Positions 46,173 through 55,285 of a DNA stretch of 64,000 bases are shown here, in pieces (the first letter of the stretch is position 1; each line of letters opens with the position of its first letter). The notes beneath the pieces were generated by a model. It saw only the letters and a program-made list of their open reading frames with translations. It was not told the origin of the DNA and searched no databases. The DNA comes from CBFFRJ01 sp051486985 (GTDB taxonomy: Bacteria; Pseudomonadota; Gammaproteobacteria; Enterobacterales; Enterobacteriaceae), in NCBI RefSeq assembly GCF_051486985.1, contig NZ_JAHVDV010000018.1, positions 1 to 64,000 on the forward strand, in the 5' to 3' direction. A program made the position numbers and the translations under genes.

Positions 46173-46958
46173 ATGGCATTCGGGCAATGGCAGATAGGCC
46201 TGCATATTCAGCAAGATAGCATTGTAAGCGTTGCACTGACACCGGGACGTGCAGGCTGGACGCTACGCCGGTGGTGGCAGATACCGCTGCCTGCCGGGAC
46301 GATGGACGCCGGGCAGCTATCGCTGCCTCAGCAGTTGATCAAGGTTCTGGCTCCTTGGCGTAAGTCCCTTCCGCAAAGACACCGGATACGTCTGGCTTTT
46401 CCTGCCGCGAGAACATTGCAAAAGCGGGTGCCGCGACCGGCAATGACGCTTCGTGAAAGCGAACTTAGCCACTGGCTTTCCCATACTGTCTCGCGTGAAC
46501 TGGCGATGTCGGCAGGCGATCTCCGTTTCGATTACACCGAAGACACCCTGGCGACGGCTTACAGTGTTACCGCGGTCCAGACCAAAGAGATAGCCGAACT
46601 TCTTAACCTGACAACCGCCCTGCGGCTCAATGTCGCGGCTGTCACGCCGGATGCCTGTGCGTTGCAGCAGCTCATTCCCTTCCTGAGTCCACCGGCCCGT
46701 TGTTTGCTCTGGCGGGAGGCGTCGCAATGGCTATGGGCGACGCGTGGGGAGTGGGGCAGGCACGCCTGCGAAGCATCAGTTCCCCTTTCCCAGGTCGCCA
46801 GCCGCCTCGGCATCGCAGAGGAAGAGGTCATTCAGTGTGCGGATGAGAAGGGAGGATTTGATCCCTGGAGTGCGGTTACGCAACGCCATCCTCCGTTACC
46901 CTCGCAAGGCGCCTGTTTTGCCGTGGCGATTGGTCTGGCGCTCGGGAGTGTGCTGTGA
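46173..46958 (+). CDS. hofM: PilM-like pilus assembly/DNA utilisation protein HofM
   Basis: From MAFGQWQIGL (46173, preceded by AAGGAG) it has 261 residues (E. coli 259). Actin-like PilM/ComA family, the cytosolic platform of type IV pilus-like machines. E. coli hofMNOPQ (yrfD-yrfA/hofQ) is needed for use of DNA as a carbon source, and similar genes serve natural competence in Haemophilus. GTGA overlap with hofN; first of five tightly packed genes. Confidence 0.9.
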   Translation: MAFGQWQIGLHIQQDSIVSVALTPGRAGWTLRRWWQIPLPAGTMDAGQLSLPQQLIKVLAPWRKSLPQRHRIRLAFPAARTLQKRVPRPAMTLRESELSHWLSHTVSRELAMSAGDLRFDYTEDTLATAYSVTAVQTKEIAELLNLTTALRLNVAAVTPDACALQQLIPFLSPPARCLLWREASQWLWATRGEWGRHACEASVPLSQVASRLGIAEEEVIQCADEKGGFDPWSAVTQRHPPLPSQGACFAVAIGLALGSVL

Positions 46959-47491
46959 GCAAGGCAGCGGTGAATTTGTTGCCCTGGCGAGAAGCGCGAC
47001 GGCAACGCTGCAGGCGATTCTGGGCCATGTTTCTCGTTATTACCGGCGTGCTGTTAGTCCTGGTGGTAACGAACATAAAAATCCGCGTCAATGCCGAGCG
47101 GCAAATTGTCCTTCTTTGGCTGGCCTCTGACAGCGCGGCACTGGCGGCCATCGCGTCCAGAGAACCCCAATTAAAAGCTGCGCACGAAAAATGGGTTACG
47201 CAGCAGGCTCTTGCTAAGCAGCGGCATATGACCCGCCTTTGGCAGGATCGTTTAGTGACGCTTGCACGGACCCTGCCTGAGAGCCTGTGGCTGACGACCC
47301 TGAGCTTTAGTCAGGGCCAGCTATCCCTTTCTGGTCTGACTCACTCATTTGAGGCCCTACGCGACTTTGAGCAAACGCTAAGCACCGTGGATGGCTTTCA
47401 TTTGCAACAAACGCACTCCGCTAAGCGCGATCCAAAGGGACGCTGGCTGTTTCACTATCGACTCGACCAGGAGGTAAACCATGCCCCGTGA
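46955..47491 (+). CDS. hofN: PilN-like protein HofN
   Basis: 178 residues (E. coli 179), GTG start overlapping the hofM stop. One N-terminal membrane segment (about residues 20-42, FWAMFLVITGVLLVLVVTNI), then a coiled-coil and periplasmic region; start motif MSKAAVNLLPWREARR has the NLLPWR sequence typical of PilN. Predicted inner-membrane partner of HofM and HofO. Confidence 0.88.
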   Translation: MSKAAVNLLPWREARRQRCRRFWAMFLVITGVLLVLVVTNIKIRVNAERQIVLLWLASDSAALAAIASREPQLKAAHEKWVTQQALAKQRHMTRLWQDRLVTLARTLPESLWLTTLSFSQGQLSLSGLTHSFEALRDFEQTLSTVDGFHLQQTHSAKRDPKGRWLFHYRLDQEVNHAP

Positions 47492-47948
47492 TGTTGAGTC
47501 CTGGTATGGCCTCGCTCCCTGGCTTCGTGGGTTTTGCGGCGTCATGCTCCTCACCCTTTGCCTGATGTGTTGCTGGTTTGGGATCCTGCGGCCTGCAGAG
47601 GCAGAACAGCAGGCGCTGGACGGGAAAAGGGTAACGCAGCAGCACGCACTCCGGCATCGCTGGCGGACCCTGATGGAGCTAAAACCGCCCGCGGGCGATG
47701 CGGTACCAACTACTGCTGTCAGGGAGGCGTTTTCCCCGCTGTCGTTTCATTCCGCAGGAAGGCAACTGCTTAGCTGGGAACCCACGCCGACGGGCGGAGA
47801 GATGTTGCTGGAAACCCGATGGAGCGCAGTGCCGCAGACCTTCCTTCAACTGTCTGAAGAAAACATGCTGGCCAAAGGGTTTTCTCTGGCGTTAAAGGAA
47901 AATGTCCTGCATTTCGCTTTGCAACTGGAGCGCAATAATGGCCGATAA
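47481..47948 (+). CDS. hofO: PilO-like protein HofO
   Basis: 155 residues (E. coli 146). One N-terminal membrane segment (about residues 15-37, WLRGFCGVMLLTLCLMCCWFGIL), then a periplasmic domain. Little sequence motif to go by; identity rests on position, size and topology. Overlaps hofN and hofP by 11 nt each. Confidence 0.82.
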   Translation: MPRDVESWYGLAPWLRGFCGVMLLTLCLMCCWFGILRPAEAEQQALDGKRVTQQHALRHRWRTLMELKPPAGDAVPTTAVREAFSPLSFHSAGRQLLSWEPTPTGGEMLLETRWSAVPQTFLQLSEENMLAKGFSLALKENVLHFALQLERNNGR

Positions 47949-48411
47949 ATCGTCGCTCACTGTCTGTCTGCTGATGTTGCCGCTGATCCTCGGTATGCGT
48001 GATCCTTTTCAGCCTGTTCCGGACAGATGCCTGTTTTCCCAACAGTCGCTCTGGCAGTTGCAGGGTGCTGTCACCATCAACGGGCAGTCTGTTGGACTGG
48101 TACGGGATCCCACGGGCCGCTGGCACCGGTTACGGGAGGGTGACAGGCTCTTTGCCAACTGGCGAGTGGTTCGCCTTAATAAGGAAGAGGCCATACTTGA
48201 AAATGGTGACGGCTGCTCACCGGATCGCTGGCATCTGAAACGAGAAGGAACTCAAAATGATAAAACGCATGGTGGTCATGCTGTGCCTCTGCATCCTGAT
48301 GCCAGGTCTGCACGCGAAGGAGAAAGAGAAATCCACAGACAAAGCGACACGACTGGTAACGCTTATCATGGACGACGTGCCAGTAGCGCAGGTGCTGCAG
48401 GCGCTGGCTGA
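47938..48411 (+). CDS. hofP: PilP-like protein HofP, overlapping hofQ
   Basis: 157 residues from the ATG at 47938 (E. coli 134). N-terminal hydrophobic segment (residues 6-18), then MRDPFQP, the hallmark of PilP-like proteins, and a small beta domain ending near GDGCSPDRWHLKREG. The last about 50 codons (48257-48411) are read in a different frame from hofQ and are of low complexity (RSAREGEREIHRQ...). The tail is probably not functional; E. coli has a similar, shorter overlap. Confidence 0.82.
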   Translation: MADKSSLTVCLLMLPLILGMRDPFQPVPDRCLFSQQSLWQLQGAVTINGQSVGLVRDPTGRWHRLREGDRLFANWRVVRLNKEEAILENGDGCSPDRWHLKREGTQNDKTHGGHAVPLHPDARSAREGEREIHRQSDTTGNAYHGRRASSAGAAGAG

Positions 48412-49525
48412 GCAGGAAAACAAAAATCTGATTATTACCCCCGATGTCAGCGGCACCCTGTCGCTGCATCTGGTGGAGGTGCCCTGGAAGCAGGCGCTAC
48501 AAACGGTGCTGACAAGTACCGGATTATCGCTGCGCGAGGAGGGAAATATTTTGCACGTGCGCTCCGCGACCTGGCAGCAACAGCAGCGTGACGCGCAGGA
48601 GGTAGCAAGGGAAAAACAAAAGCAAAACCAGCCGCTTGAGGAGCGTAGTTTTACGTTGCGGTATGCCGATGCAGATGAGCTGGCGAAAGCCGGGGAGAAG
48701 CTGCTTAGCCCTAAGGGGGCTATCACCGTTGATAAACGGCTAAATCGCCTGTTGCTGCGCGACAACAAAGCGGCACTTAATGCACTCGAAAAATGGGTGG
48801 CTCAAATGGACCTACCCGTGGAGCAGGTTGAGCTGGCGGCGTATATCGTCACTATTAATGAAAAAAGCCTGCGGGAACTGGGGGTGAAGTGGGGGTTAGG
48901 CGAAGCGACAAAACCGGCTCAACGAGGACAGGTCTCGACCCTTTCAGCCGACCTGTCGGTGGAAACGGCCAGCACGCGGGTAGGCTTTAATATTGGCAGT
49001 ATCAACGGACGTCTGCTGGATCTTGAGCTCTCTGCGCTGGAGCAAAAACAACAGCTGGAGATCATTGCCAGCCCACGGTTGCTCACTTCACATATGCAGC
49101 CAGCCAGTATCAAGCAGGGCAGTGAGATTCCTTATCAGGTTTCCAGCGGTGAAAGTGGCGCCACGTCGGTGGAATTTAAAGAAGCGGTGTTGGGAATGGA
49201 AGTTACCCCAACGGTTCTGGCCGATGAGCGGGTGCGTTTGAAACTTCGCATCACCCAGAACGTCCCCGGTCAGGTTCTCCAGCAAGCCGATGGCGAAGTC
49301 CTTGCCATCGATAAACAGGAAATTGAAACCCAGGTGGAAATAAAAAGCGGTGAGACGCTGGCGCTTGGCGGTATTTTCTCGCAAAAGAACAAAGCGGGAA
49401 CCGACAGCGTGCCCGTTTTAGGGAGTATTCCCTGGGTTGGCCGCCTGTTTCGTCATGATGGTAAAGACAATGAACGGCGTGAACTGGTGGTCTTCATTAC
49501 GCCACGGCTGGTGGCGGTTCGTTAA
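48257..49525 (+). CDS. hofQ: Secretin-like outer-membrane protein HofQ
   Basis: PilQ/ComE-type secretin forming an outer-membrane pore; in E. coli linked to use of extracellular DNA. 422 residues (E. coli 412) from the ATG at 48257 with AAGGA upstream. Signal peptide (about 1-20), secretin and TonB short N-terminal domain (IMDDVPVAQVLQALAEQENKNL), then the secretin domain with signature ALGGIFSQKNKAGTDSVPVLGSIPWVGRLFR. Last of hofMNOPQ. Confidence 0.95.
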   Translation: MIKRMVVMLCLCILMPGLHAKEKEKSTDKATRLVTLIMDDVPVAQVLQALAEQENKNLIITPDVSGTLSLHLVEVPWKQALQTVLTSTGLSLREEGNILHVRSATWQQQQRDAQEVAREKQKQNQPLEERSFTLRYADADELAKAGEKLLSPKGAITVDKRLNRLLLRDNKAALNALEKWVAQMDLPVEQVELAAYIVTINEKSLRELGVKWGLGEATKPAQRGQVSTLSADLSVETASTRVGFNIGSINGRLLDLELSALEQKQQLEIIASPRLLTSHMQPASIKQGSEIPYQVSSGESGATSVEFKEAVLGMEVTPTVLADERVRLKLRITQNVPGQVLQQADGEVLAIDKQEIETQVEIKSGETLALGGIFSQKNKAGTDSVPVLGSIPWVGRLFRHDGKDNERRELVVFITPRLVAVR

Positions 49526-49817
49526 TTGATACATATTCCGTACCGCTTTTTCTGCTTAACTCGATACAGGTGTTTGACGTGAGAGATGATTTAGCTTACA
49601 AGGAGTACCGATTTGAGAGTCAGCGAATACCTACTACCCTAAAACGGTCTCTATGCGGTTAGTAATTTAATCAGTTGCCAAACCAGTCATTGTACTGAGA
49701 TAATTTTTGGTCTGACTCTCGAACTTACGTATATGAGGTTTCAGTTCATGTCCTGCTTAAAAAGGTGTCAACGAAGCAGGTTTATCATCAACGAATAGTC
49801 TTAGTAATACCGAAAAA
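49526..49817 (+). promoter_or_regulatory. aroK upstream region with long-range inverted repeat
   Basis: 292 nt before aroK. TTTGAGAGTCAG (49612-49623) is complementary to CTGACTCTCGAA (49712-49723) with one G-T type mismatch, 88 nt apart. In a transcript it would close a folded leader. E. coli aroK is known to have promoters well upstream, so this sequence may be transcribed. No regulator site is recognised. Confidence 0.4.
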
Positions 49818-50339
49818 ATGGCAGAGAAACGCAATATCTTTCTGGTTGGGCCTATGGGTGCCGGCAAAAGCACTATTGGGCGTCAGTTAGCTCAACAACT
49901 GAATATGGAATTTTACGATTCTGATCAAGAGATTGAGAAACGAACCGGAGCTGATGTGGGCTGGGTCTTCGATGTAGAAGGTGAAGAAGGTTTCCGCGAT
50001 CGCGAAGAAAAGATCATCAACGAGCTAACGGAAAAGCAGGGAATTGTACTGGCTACCGGCGGCGGCTCTGTGAAATCTCGCGAAACCCGTAATCGTCTCT
50101 CCGCCCGAGGTGTCGTGGTTTATCTGGAAACCACCATCGAAAAGCAATTGGCTCGTACTCAACGTGACAAAAAACGTCCACTTCTGCAGGTGGAAACGCC
50201 GCCGCGTGAAGTGCTGGTGGCGCTGGCTGATGAACGTAATCCTCTTTATGAAGAGATTGCTGACGTTACCATTCGCACTGATGACCAGAGCGCGAAAGTG
50301 GTCGCAAACCAGATTATCCATATGCTGGAAAGCAACTAA
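49818..50339 (+). CDS. aroK: Shikimate kinase I
   Basis: Phosphorylates shikimate to shikimate-3-phosphate, step five of the aromatic amino acid (chorismate) route. 173 residues, the same as E. coli AroK. P-loop GPMGAGKSTIGRQ (residues 11-23), shikimate-binding Asp and Arg in YDSDQEIEKR and FRDREE, and GGGS (ATGGGSV). First gene of the aroK-aroB-damX-dam-rpe-gph-trpS series; 55 nt before aroB. Confidence 0.98.
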   Translation: MAEKRNIFLVGPMGAGKSTIGRQLAQQLNMEFYDSDQEIEKRTGADVGWVFDVEGEEGFRDREEKIINELTEKQGIVLATGGGSVKSRETRNRLSARGVVVYLETTIEKQLARTQRDKKRPLLQVETPPREVLVALADERNPLYEEIADVTIRTDDQSAKVVANQIIHMLESN

Positions 50340-50394
50340 TTCTGGCTCAACTCACAGGCCTGCGGGTTTAAGCAATTAAGGTGGATGTCGCGTC

Positions 50395-51483
50395 ATGGAG
50401 AGGATTACCGTCACTCTTGGGGAACGTAGTTACCCTATTACCATCGCGGCTGGTTTGTTCAACGATCCAGCTTCCTTCCTGCCCCTGAAGTCTGGTGACC
50501 AGGTAATGCTGGTTACCAACGAGACACTGGCACCGCTCTATCTTGATAAAGTCCGTCAGGTGCTGGAAAGCGCAGGGGTCAATGTTGACAGTGTGATATT
50601 ACCGGATGGCGAGCAGTACAAAAGCCTGACGGTGCTTGACACTGTTTTTACGGCGCTATTGCAAAAACCCCATGGTCGTGACACCACGCTTGTTGCGCTG
50701 GGGGGAGGCGTCATTGGCGATCTTACCGGCTTTGCGGCAGCAAGCTATCAGCGTGGCGTTCGTTTTATCCAGGTTCCTACTACGTTGCTTTCCCAGGTGG
50801 ATTCTTCCGTTGGCGGGAAAACAGCGGTTAACCACCCTCTTGGCAAAAATATGATTGGCGCGTTTTACCAGCCGGCTTCGGTCGTGGTGGATCTCGACTG
50901 CCTTTCAACACTGCCGGCACGTGAATTGTCGTCTGGTCTGGCTGAGGTCATTAAATACGGCATCATTCTTGATGGCGCCTTTTTCGACTGGCTGGAAGAC
51001 AATCTTGATGCATTGCTGCGCCTGGATGGTAAGGCGATGGCTTACTGTATTCGCCGTTGTTGTGAGCTAAAAGCCGAAGTTGTGGCAGCTGACGAGCGGG
51101 AAACAGGCTTACGTGCTTTACTCAATCTGGGACATACCTTTGGTCACGCAATAGAAGCCGAAATGGGTTACGGCAACTGGCTGCATGGCGAAGCCGTCGC
51201 TGCGGGTATGGTGATGGCCGCACGCGCGTCTGAACGTTTGGGTCAGTTTAACCCTGAAGACACGCAACGCATCATTACGCTGCTTCAACGTGCCGGGCTA
51301 CCGGTATGTGGGCCGCAGGAGATGTCTGCTCAGGCATACATTCCCCATATGCTGCGTGATAAAAAAGTGTTGGCAGGTGAGCTACGTTTAGTGCTCCCGC
51401 TGGCAATAGGGAAGAGTGAAGTTCGTGGCGGAGTGTCACAAGAGGTCGTACTTAGCGCTATTGCTGATTGCCAGCAGGCGTAA
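50395..51483 (+). CDS. aroB: 3-dehydroquinate synthase
   Basis: Turns DAHP into 3-dehydroquinate, step two of the chorismate route; needs NAD and a metal ion (Zn or Co). 362 residues, the same as in E. coli. NAD-binding GGGVIGDLTGFAAASYQRG and PTTLLSQVDSSVGGK, and metal ligands in E-HTFGHAIE and H-GEAVAAG are present. Second in the series. Confidence 0.98.
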   Translation: MERITVTLGERSYPITIAAGLFNDPASFLPLKSGDQVMLVTNETLAPLYLDKVRQVLESAGVNVDSVILPDGEQYKSLTVLDTVFTALLQKPHGRDTTLVALGGGVIGDLTGFAAASYQRGVRFIQVPTTLLSQVDSSVGGKTAVNHPLGKNMIGAFYQPASVVVDLDCLSTLPARELSSGLAEVIKYGIILDGAFFDWLEDNLDALLRLDGKAMAYCIRRCCELKAEVVAADERETGLRALLNLGHTFGHAIEAEMGYGNWLHGEAVAAGMVMAARASERLGQFNPEDTQRIITLLQRAGLPVCGPQEMSAQAYIPHMLRDKKVLAGELRLVLPLAIGKSEVRGGVSQEVVLSAIADCQQA

Positions 51484-51572
51484 CAACTAGAAAGGTTTGC
51501 TGCGCATGCGCGGCTTTTAAAGTCGGGCTTTATGCACAGGTGGTTGGCATAAGCCTTTGAGTGGGGTGTTAA

Positions 51573-52889
51573 ATGGATGAATTCAAACCAGAAGACGATC
51601 TGAAACCCGATCCAAGCGATCGTCGTACTGGTCGTTCTCGTCAATCTTCTGAACGTATCGATGATCCGCAGATCAACTTTGATGATGTTGATGTCGATGC
51701 AGACGATCGTCGTCCTTCACGTGCACGTAAAGCGCGTGATGAGCGCGAGGAGTACGAAGAAGATTACGAAGCGGAAGAAGAGTCACTTGACGAGGAGCGT
51801 GCAGAACGCCGTCCGCGCAAGCGTAAAAAAGCCGTAGCCGCGAAGCCTGCTTCACGCCAGTATGTGATGATGGGCGTGGGTATTCTGGTGCTCCTGCTGC
51901 TCATTGTGGGAATCGGTTCTTCCCTTAAGGCACCGTCCACCCCTGCAGCTGGTGACTCCGCATCAACGGAAAAAAATATCGATCTCTCCGGCAATGGCAC
52001 GAATGCCGCTGCTGATCAGGCGAACGGTGCGCAACCGGCACCAGGTAATACCCCGGCTCAGGACACTGCGGCTAACGCGAATACGTCACGCGATGTCTCC
52101 CTGCCGCCCATCTCCTCCACCCCGTCACAAAGCCAGGCTTCTGCAACACCGGAAGGTCAGCAGCGTCTTGAAGTGCAGGGTGATTTAAACAGCGCATTAT
52201 CTTCACCGCAGGATCAGGCGCAGCTCAATAATGCGGTGGCGAACAGTACCCTGCCCACTGAACCTGCAACCGTTGCACCGGTACGCGGTGGTAACAGCAA
52301 TGCAGCACACGCCACGGCTGAAAATAATAGCAGCAGCGCGCGTCCTGAACGTAAGCAGATGGTTATTGAGCCTAAACCCCAGGTTAAGCAACCCGTTGCG
52401 AAAGCTGAGCCTAAGACGGTTACGCCTCCGGCTGCTCAACAACCTAAACGCACTGAAAGCGTAGCGGCTGCACCCGTTAAAACGCCACCTGCGTCAACTG
52501 CTGCTCCGAAAGCCCCTGTTTCTACCGCCGCTCCGAAAGCGCCAGCGTCTACGGCTGCGCCAACAGCAACGGCTGCAGCACCTTCGGCAGGCGCGGGCGC
52601 GACCGGCAATGTCGGTTCGCTGAAGTCGGCACCGGGCAGCCACTACACTTTGCAGCTGAGCAGCTCGTCTAATTCCACCAATCTGAATGCCTGGGCGAAG
52701 AAAGAAAATCTGAAAAACTTTGTGGTTTATCAGACGACCCGTAACGGTCAGCCCTGGTATGTGCTGGTAAGTGGCGTTTATGCCTCAAAAGAAGACGCCA
52801 AGCGCGCAGTGGCAACTCTGCCATCAGATGTACAGGCGAAAAATCCGTGGGCGAAGCCGCTGCACCAGGTGCAGGCCGATCTTAAGTAA
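51573..52889 (+). CDS. damX: Cell division protein DamX (SPOR domain)
   Basis: Inner-membrane protein recruited to the septal ring by its SPOR domain binding denuded peptidoglycan; overproduction blocks division. 438 residues (E. coli 428). Acidic/basic cytosolic N-terminus (1-95), TM at about 97-117, a Pro/Ala/Thr-rich linker with a tandem STAAPKAP repeat (about residues 310-340), and a C-terminal SPOR domain (about 350-432, SHYTLQLSSSSNSTNLNAW...). Confidence 0.96.
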   Translation: MDEFKPEDDLKPDPSDRRTGRSRQSSERIDDPQINFDDVDVDADDRRPSRARKARDEREEYEEDYEAEEESLDEERAERRPRKRKKAVAAKPASRQYVMMGVGILVLLLLIVGIGSSLKAPSTPAAGDSASTEKNIDLSGNGTNAAADQANGAQPAPGNTPAQDTAANANTSRDVSLPPISSTPSQSQASATPEGQQRLEVQGDLNSALSSPQDQAQLNNAVANSTLPTEPATVAPVRGGNSNAAHATAENNSSSARPERKQMVIEPKPQVKQPVAKAEPKTVTPPAAQQPKRTESVAAAPVKTPPASTAAPKAPVSTAAPKAPASTAAPTATAAAPSAGAGATGNVGSLKSAPGSHYTLQLSSSSNSTNLNAWAKKENLKNFVVYQTTRNGQPWYVLVSGVYASKEDAKRAVATLPSDVQAKNPWAKPLHQVQADLK

Positions 52890-52956
52890 TGTTTAAAGCG
52901 CAGGATGCTGTCGGAGCTGTCTCCACAGCCGGAGAGAGTGTAATCAATCATCCAGC

Positions 52957-53778
52957 ATGAAAAAAAATCGCGCTTTTCTGAAATGGGCAGGGGGGAAGTA
53001 CCCCCTGCTTACCGATATTGAACGACATCTGCCCTCGGGCGATTGTCTTATTGAACCCTTTGTCGGTGCGGGTTCTGTTTTCCTCAATACTTCATATTCC
53101 CGTTATATCCTTGCGGATATCAACAGCGATCTGATTAGCCTTTACAATATCGTCAAAGAAAATGTTGACGGTTATGTGGACGCCGCAAGGGCGCTTTTTA
53201 CGCCCGATAACAATCAATCGGAAATCTACTACCAGCTTCGCAGCGAGTTTAATCAGAGCCGCGACCCGCTCCGTCGTGCGGCGTTATTTTTGTATCTCAA
53301 CCGCCACGGTTACAACGGTTTATGTCGCTACAATTTGCGTGGCGAATTTAACGTACCTTTTGGTCGTTACAAAAAGCCCTACTTCCCGGAAGCAGAGTTG
53401 TATCATTTTGCGCAAAAAGCGCAGAATGCCTTTTTCTACTGCGAATCTTACGCTGACAGCATGGCGCGTGCGGATGCCAGTTCCGTGGTGTATTGCGATC
53501 CGCCGTACGCCCCCCTTTCTGCGACGGCGAACTTCACGGCTTATCACACCAACAGTTTTACCCTTGAACAGCAGGCCCATCTGGCCTCCATTGCTGAGAG
53601 CCTGGTAAGTAATCGAATTCCGGTTTTGATTTCCAACCATGACACGGCGCTCACCCGTGAATGGTACAGTCAGGCAAAACTGCATGTGGTGAAAGTGCGG
53701 CGCAGCATCAGCAGCAACGGTGGTACACGCAAAAAGGTGGATGAATTACTGGCGCTGTATCGCCCGACGACCGTGTAG
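52957..53778 (+). CDS. dam: DNA adenine methyltransferase Dam
   Basis: Methylates the adenine in GATC; used for mismatch repair strand choice, replication control and gene regulation. 273 residues (E. coli 278, shorter C-terminus). Motif I FLKWAGGKYPLL (residues 7-18) and catalytic DPPY (181-184) are intact, with the class-alpha order. It lies between damX and rpe, as in E. coli. Confidence 0.98.
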   Translation: MKKNRAFLKWAGGKYPLLTDIERHLPSGDCLIEPFVGAGSVFLNTSYSRYILADINSDLISLYNIVKENVDGYVDAARALFTPDNNQSEIYYQLRSEFNQSRDPLRRAALFLYLNRHGYNGLCRYNLRGEFNVPFGRYKKPYFPEAELYHFAQKAQNAFFYCESYADSMARADASSVVYCDPPYAPLSATANFTAYHTNSFTLEQQAHLASIAESLVSNRIPVLISNHDTALTREWYSQAKLHVVKVRRSISSNGGTRKKVDELLALYRPTTV

Positions 53779-53853
53779 CCCTGTTTAATCGCCGTCGTTA
53801 CGCGTTCACCTTAGCCGGTAAAATGACTTTATTTTCTTCTCAAGGAGATGCGG

Positions 53854-54531
53854 ATGACACAGTATTTGATTGCCCCTTCGATTCTCTCGGCTGACTTTGC
53901 TCGTCTGGGAGAGGACACGGCCAATGCGCTGGCTGCTGGTGGAGATGTGGTGCATTTTGATGTGATGGATAACCATTACGTGCCCAATCTGACTATCGGG
54001 CCGATGGTTCTGAAAGCACTGCGTAACTACGGCATCACCGCACCTATTGATGTGCACCTGATGGTGAAACCCGTTGATCGTCTGGTCCCGGATTTTGCTG
54101 ATGCGGGCGCAAGCATTATCACCTTTCACCCGGAAGCATCAGAACACGTTGACCGCACCCTGCAGCTCATTAAAGAACATGGCTGCAAAGCAGGACTGGT
54201 CTTTAACCCGGCCACGCCGCTGAGTTATCTGGATTATGTCATGGATAAGCTGGACGTCATTTTGCTGATGTCCGTGAACCCCGGTTTCGGTGGGCAGTCC
54301 TTCATTCCGCATACGCTGGATAAACTGCGTGAAGTGCGTCGCCGTATTGACGCCTCAGGGTTTGACATCCGTCTTGAAGTAGATGGGGGGGTGAAGGCGA
54401 GTAATATCCGTGAAATCGCTGCTGCTGGTGCGGATATGTTTGTTGCTGGCTCTGCAGTTTTTGGTCAGCCGGACTACAAGAAAGTGATTGATGAGATGCG
54501 CAGTGAACTGGCAAAGGTAAGTCATGGATAA
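53854..54531 (+). CDS. rpe: Ribulose-phosphate 3-epimerase
   Basis: Interconverts ribulose-5-phosphate and xylulose-5-phosphate in the pentose phosphate route. Start taken at the ATG at 53854 (MTQYLIAPSIL): 225 residues as in E. coli, and AAGGAG is correctly 7 nt away, whereas the ATG at 53848 is too near it. Catalytic Asp in HFDVMDNHYVPN and in RLEVDGGV; metal-binding His in DVHLMV. Overlaps gph by 8 nt. Confidence 0.97.
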   Translation: MTQYLIAPSILSADFARLGEDTANALAAGGDVVHFDVMDNHYVPNLTIGPMVLKALRNYGITAPIDVHLMVKPVDRLVPDFADAGASIITFHPEASEHVDRTLQLIKEHGCKAGLVFNPATPLSYLDYVMDKLDVILLMSVNPGFGGQSFIPHTLDKLREVRRRIDASGFDIRLEVDGGVKASNIREIAAAGADMFVAGSAVFGQPDYKKVIDEMRSELAKVSHG

Positions 54532-55285
54532 ATTGCAGGCAATTCGCGGGGTAGCCTTTGACCTCGACGGGACGCTGGTTGACAGCGCACCGGGTTTAAC
54601 CGCAGCAGTCGATAACGCGCTGTATGCACTCGAACTGCCACAGGCGGGTGAGGAGCGGGTCATTACCTGGATTGGTAACGGCGCCGATGTGCTGATGTCG
54701 CGCGCACTGGCCTGGTCATTACAGGAGCGCAATGCGCAGCGTGCCGCATCGGGTAAACCAGCGGTTAACGCGGCGGATATTCCAGAAGACGAGCAGGCTT
54801 TCATGCTGCGTAAGCTGTTTGACCGCTACTACGCTGAGTCGGTTGAAGCGGGGAGCTTCCTGTTCCCGGATGTGGCCGAAACGCTCGAGGTTCTCTATGC
54901 GCAAGGTTTGCCGCTGGCGCTGGTAACCAATAAGCCCACACCGTTTGTCGCGCCTTTGCTCGAAGCACTCGGCATTGCCCACTATTTCAGCCACGTCATC
55001 GGCGGTGATGACGTGAAGAACAAAAAGCCCCATCCGGAGCCGTTGCTGTTGGTGGCAGAAAAGCTGGGTCTGACGCCTGACCAGCTACTGTTTGTTGGGG
55101 ATTCCCGTAACGATATTCAGGCAGCTCAGGCGGCAGGATGTTGCTCCGTGGGGCTGACTTATGGTTACAATTACGGCGAAGCTATTACGTTAAGCGAGCC
55201 GGACTATGTATACGACCGCTTTAACGAATTACTGCCCGCTCTCGGGCTTTCGCACAGTGAAAATCAGGACGTGAAACATGACTAA
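54524..55285 (+). CDS. gph: Phosphoglycolate phosphatase
   Basis: HAD hydrolase that removes phosphate from 2-phosphoglycolate, formed during repair of oxidised DNA ends. 253 residues (E. coli 252). Motif I AFDLDGTLVDSAP (about residues 11-23), motif II LVTNKPTPF, motif III Lys in NKKPHPEPL and motif IV FVGDSRNDI. Overlaps rpe (8 nt) and trpS (8 nt), implying coupled translation. Confidence 0.97.
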   Translation: MDKLQAIRGVAFDLDGTLVDSAPGLTAAVDNALYALELPQAGEERVITWIGNGADVLMSRALAWSLQERNAQRAASGKPAVNAADIPEDEQAFMLRKLFDRYYAESVEAGSFLFPDVAETLEVLYAQGLPLALVTNKPTPFVAPLLEALGIAHYFSHVIGGDDVKNKKPHPEPLLLVAEKLGLTPDQLLFVGDSRNDIQAAQAAGCCSVGLTYGYNYGEAITLSEPDYVYDRFNELLPALGLSHSENQDVKHD

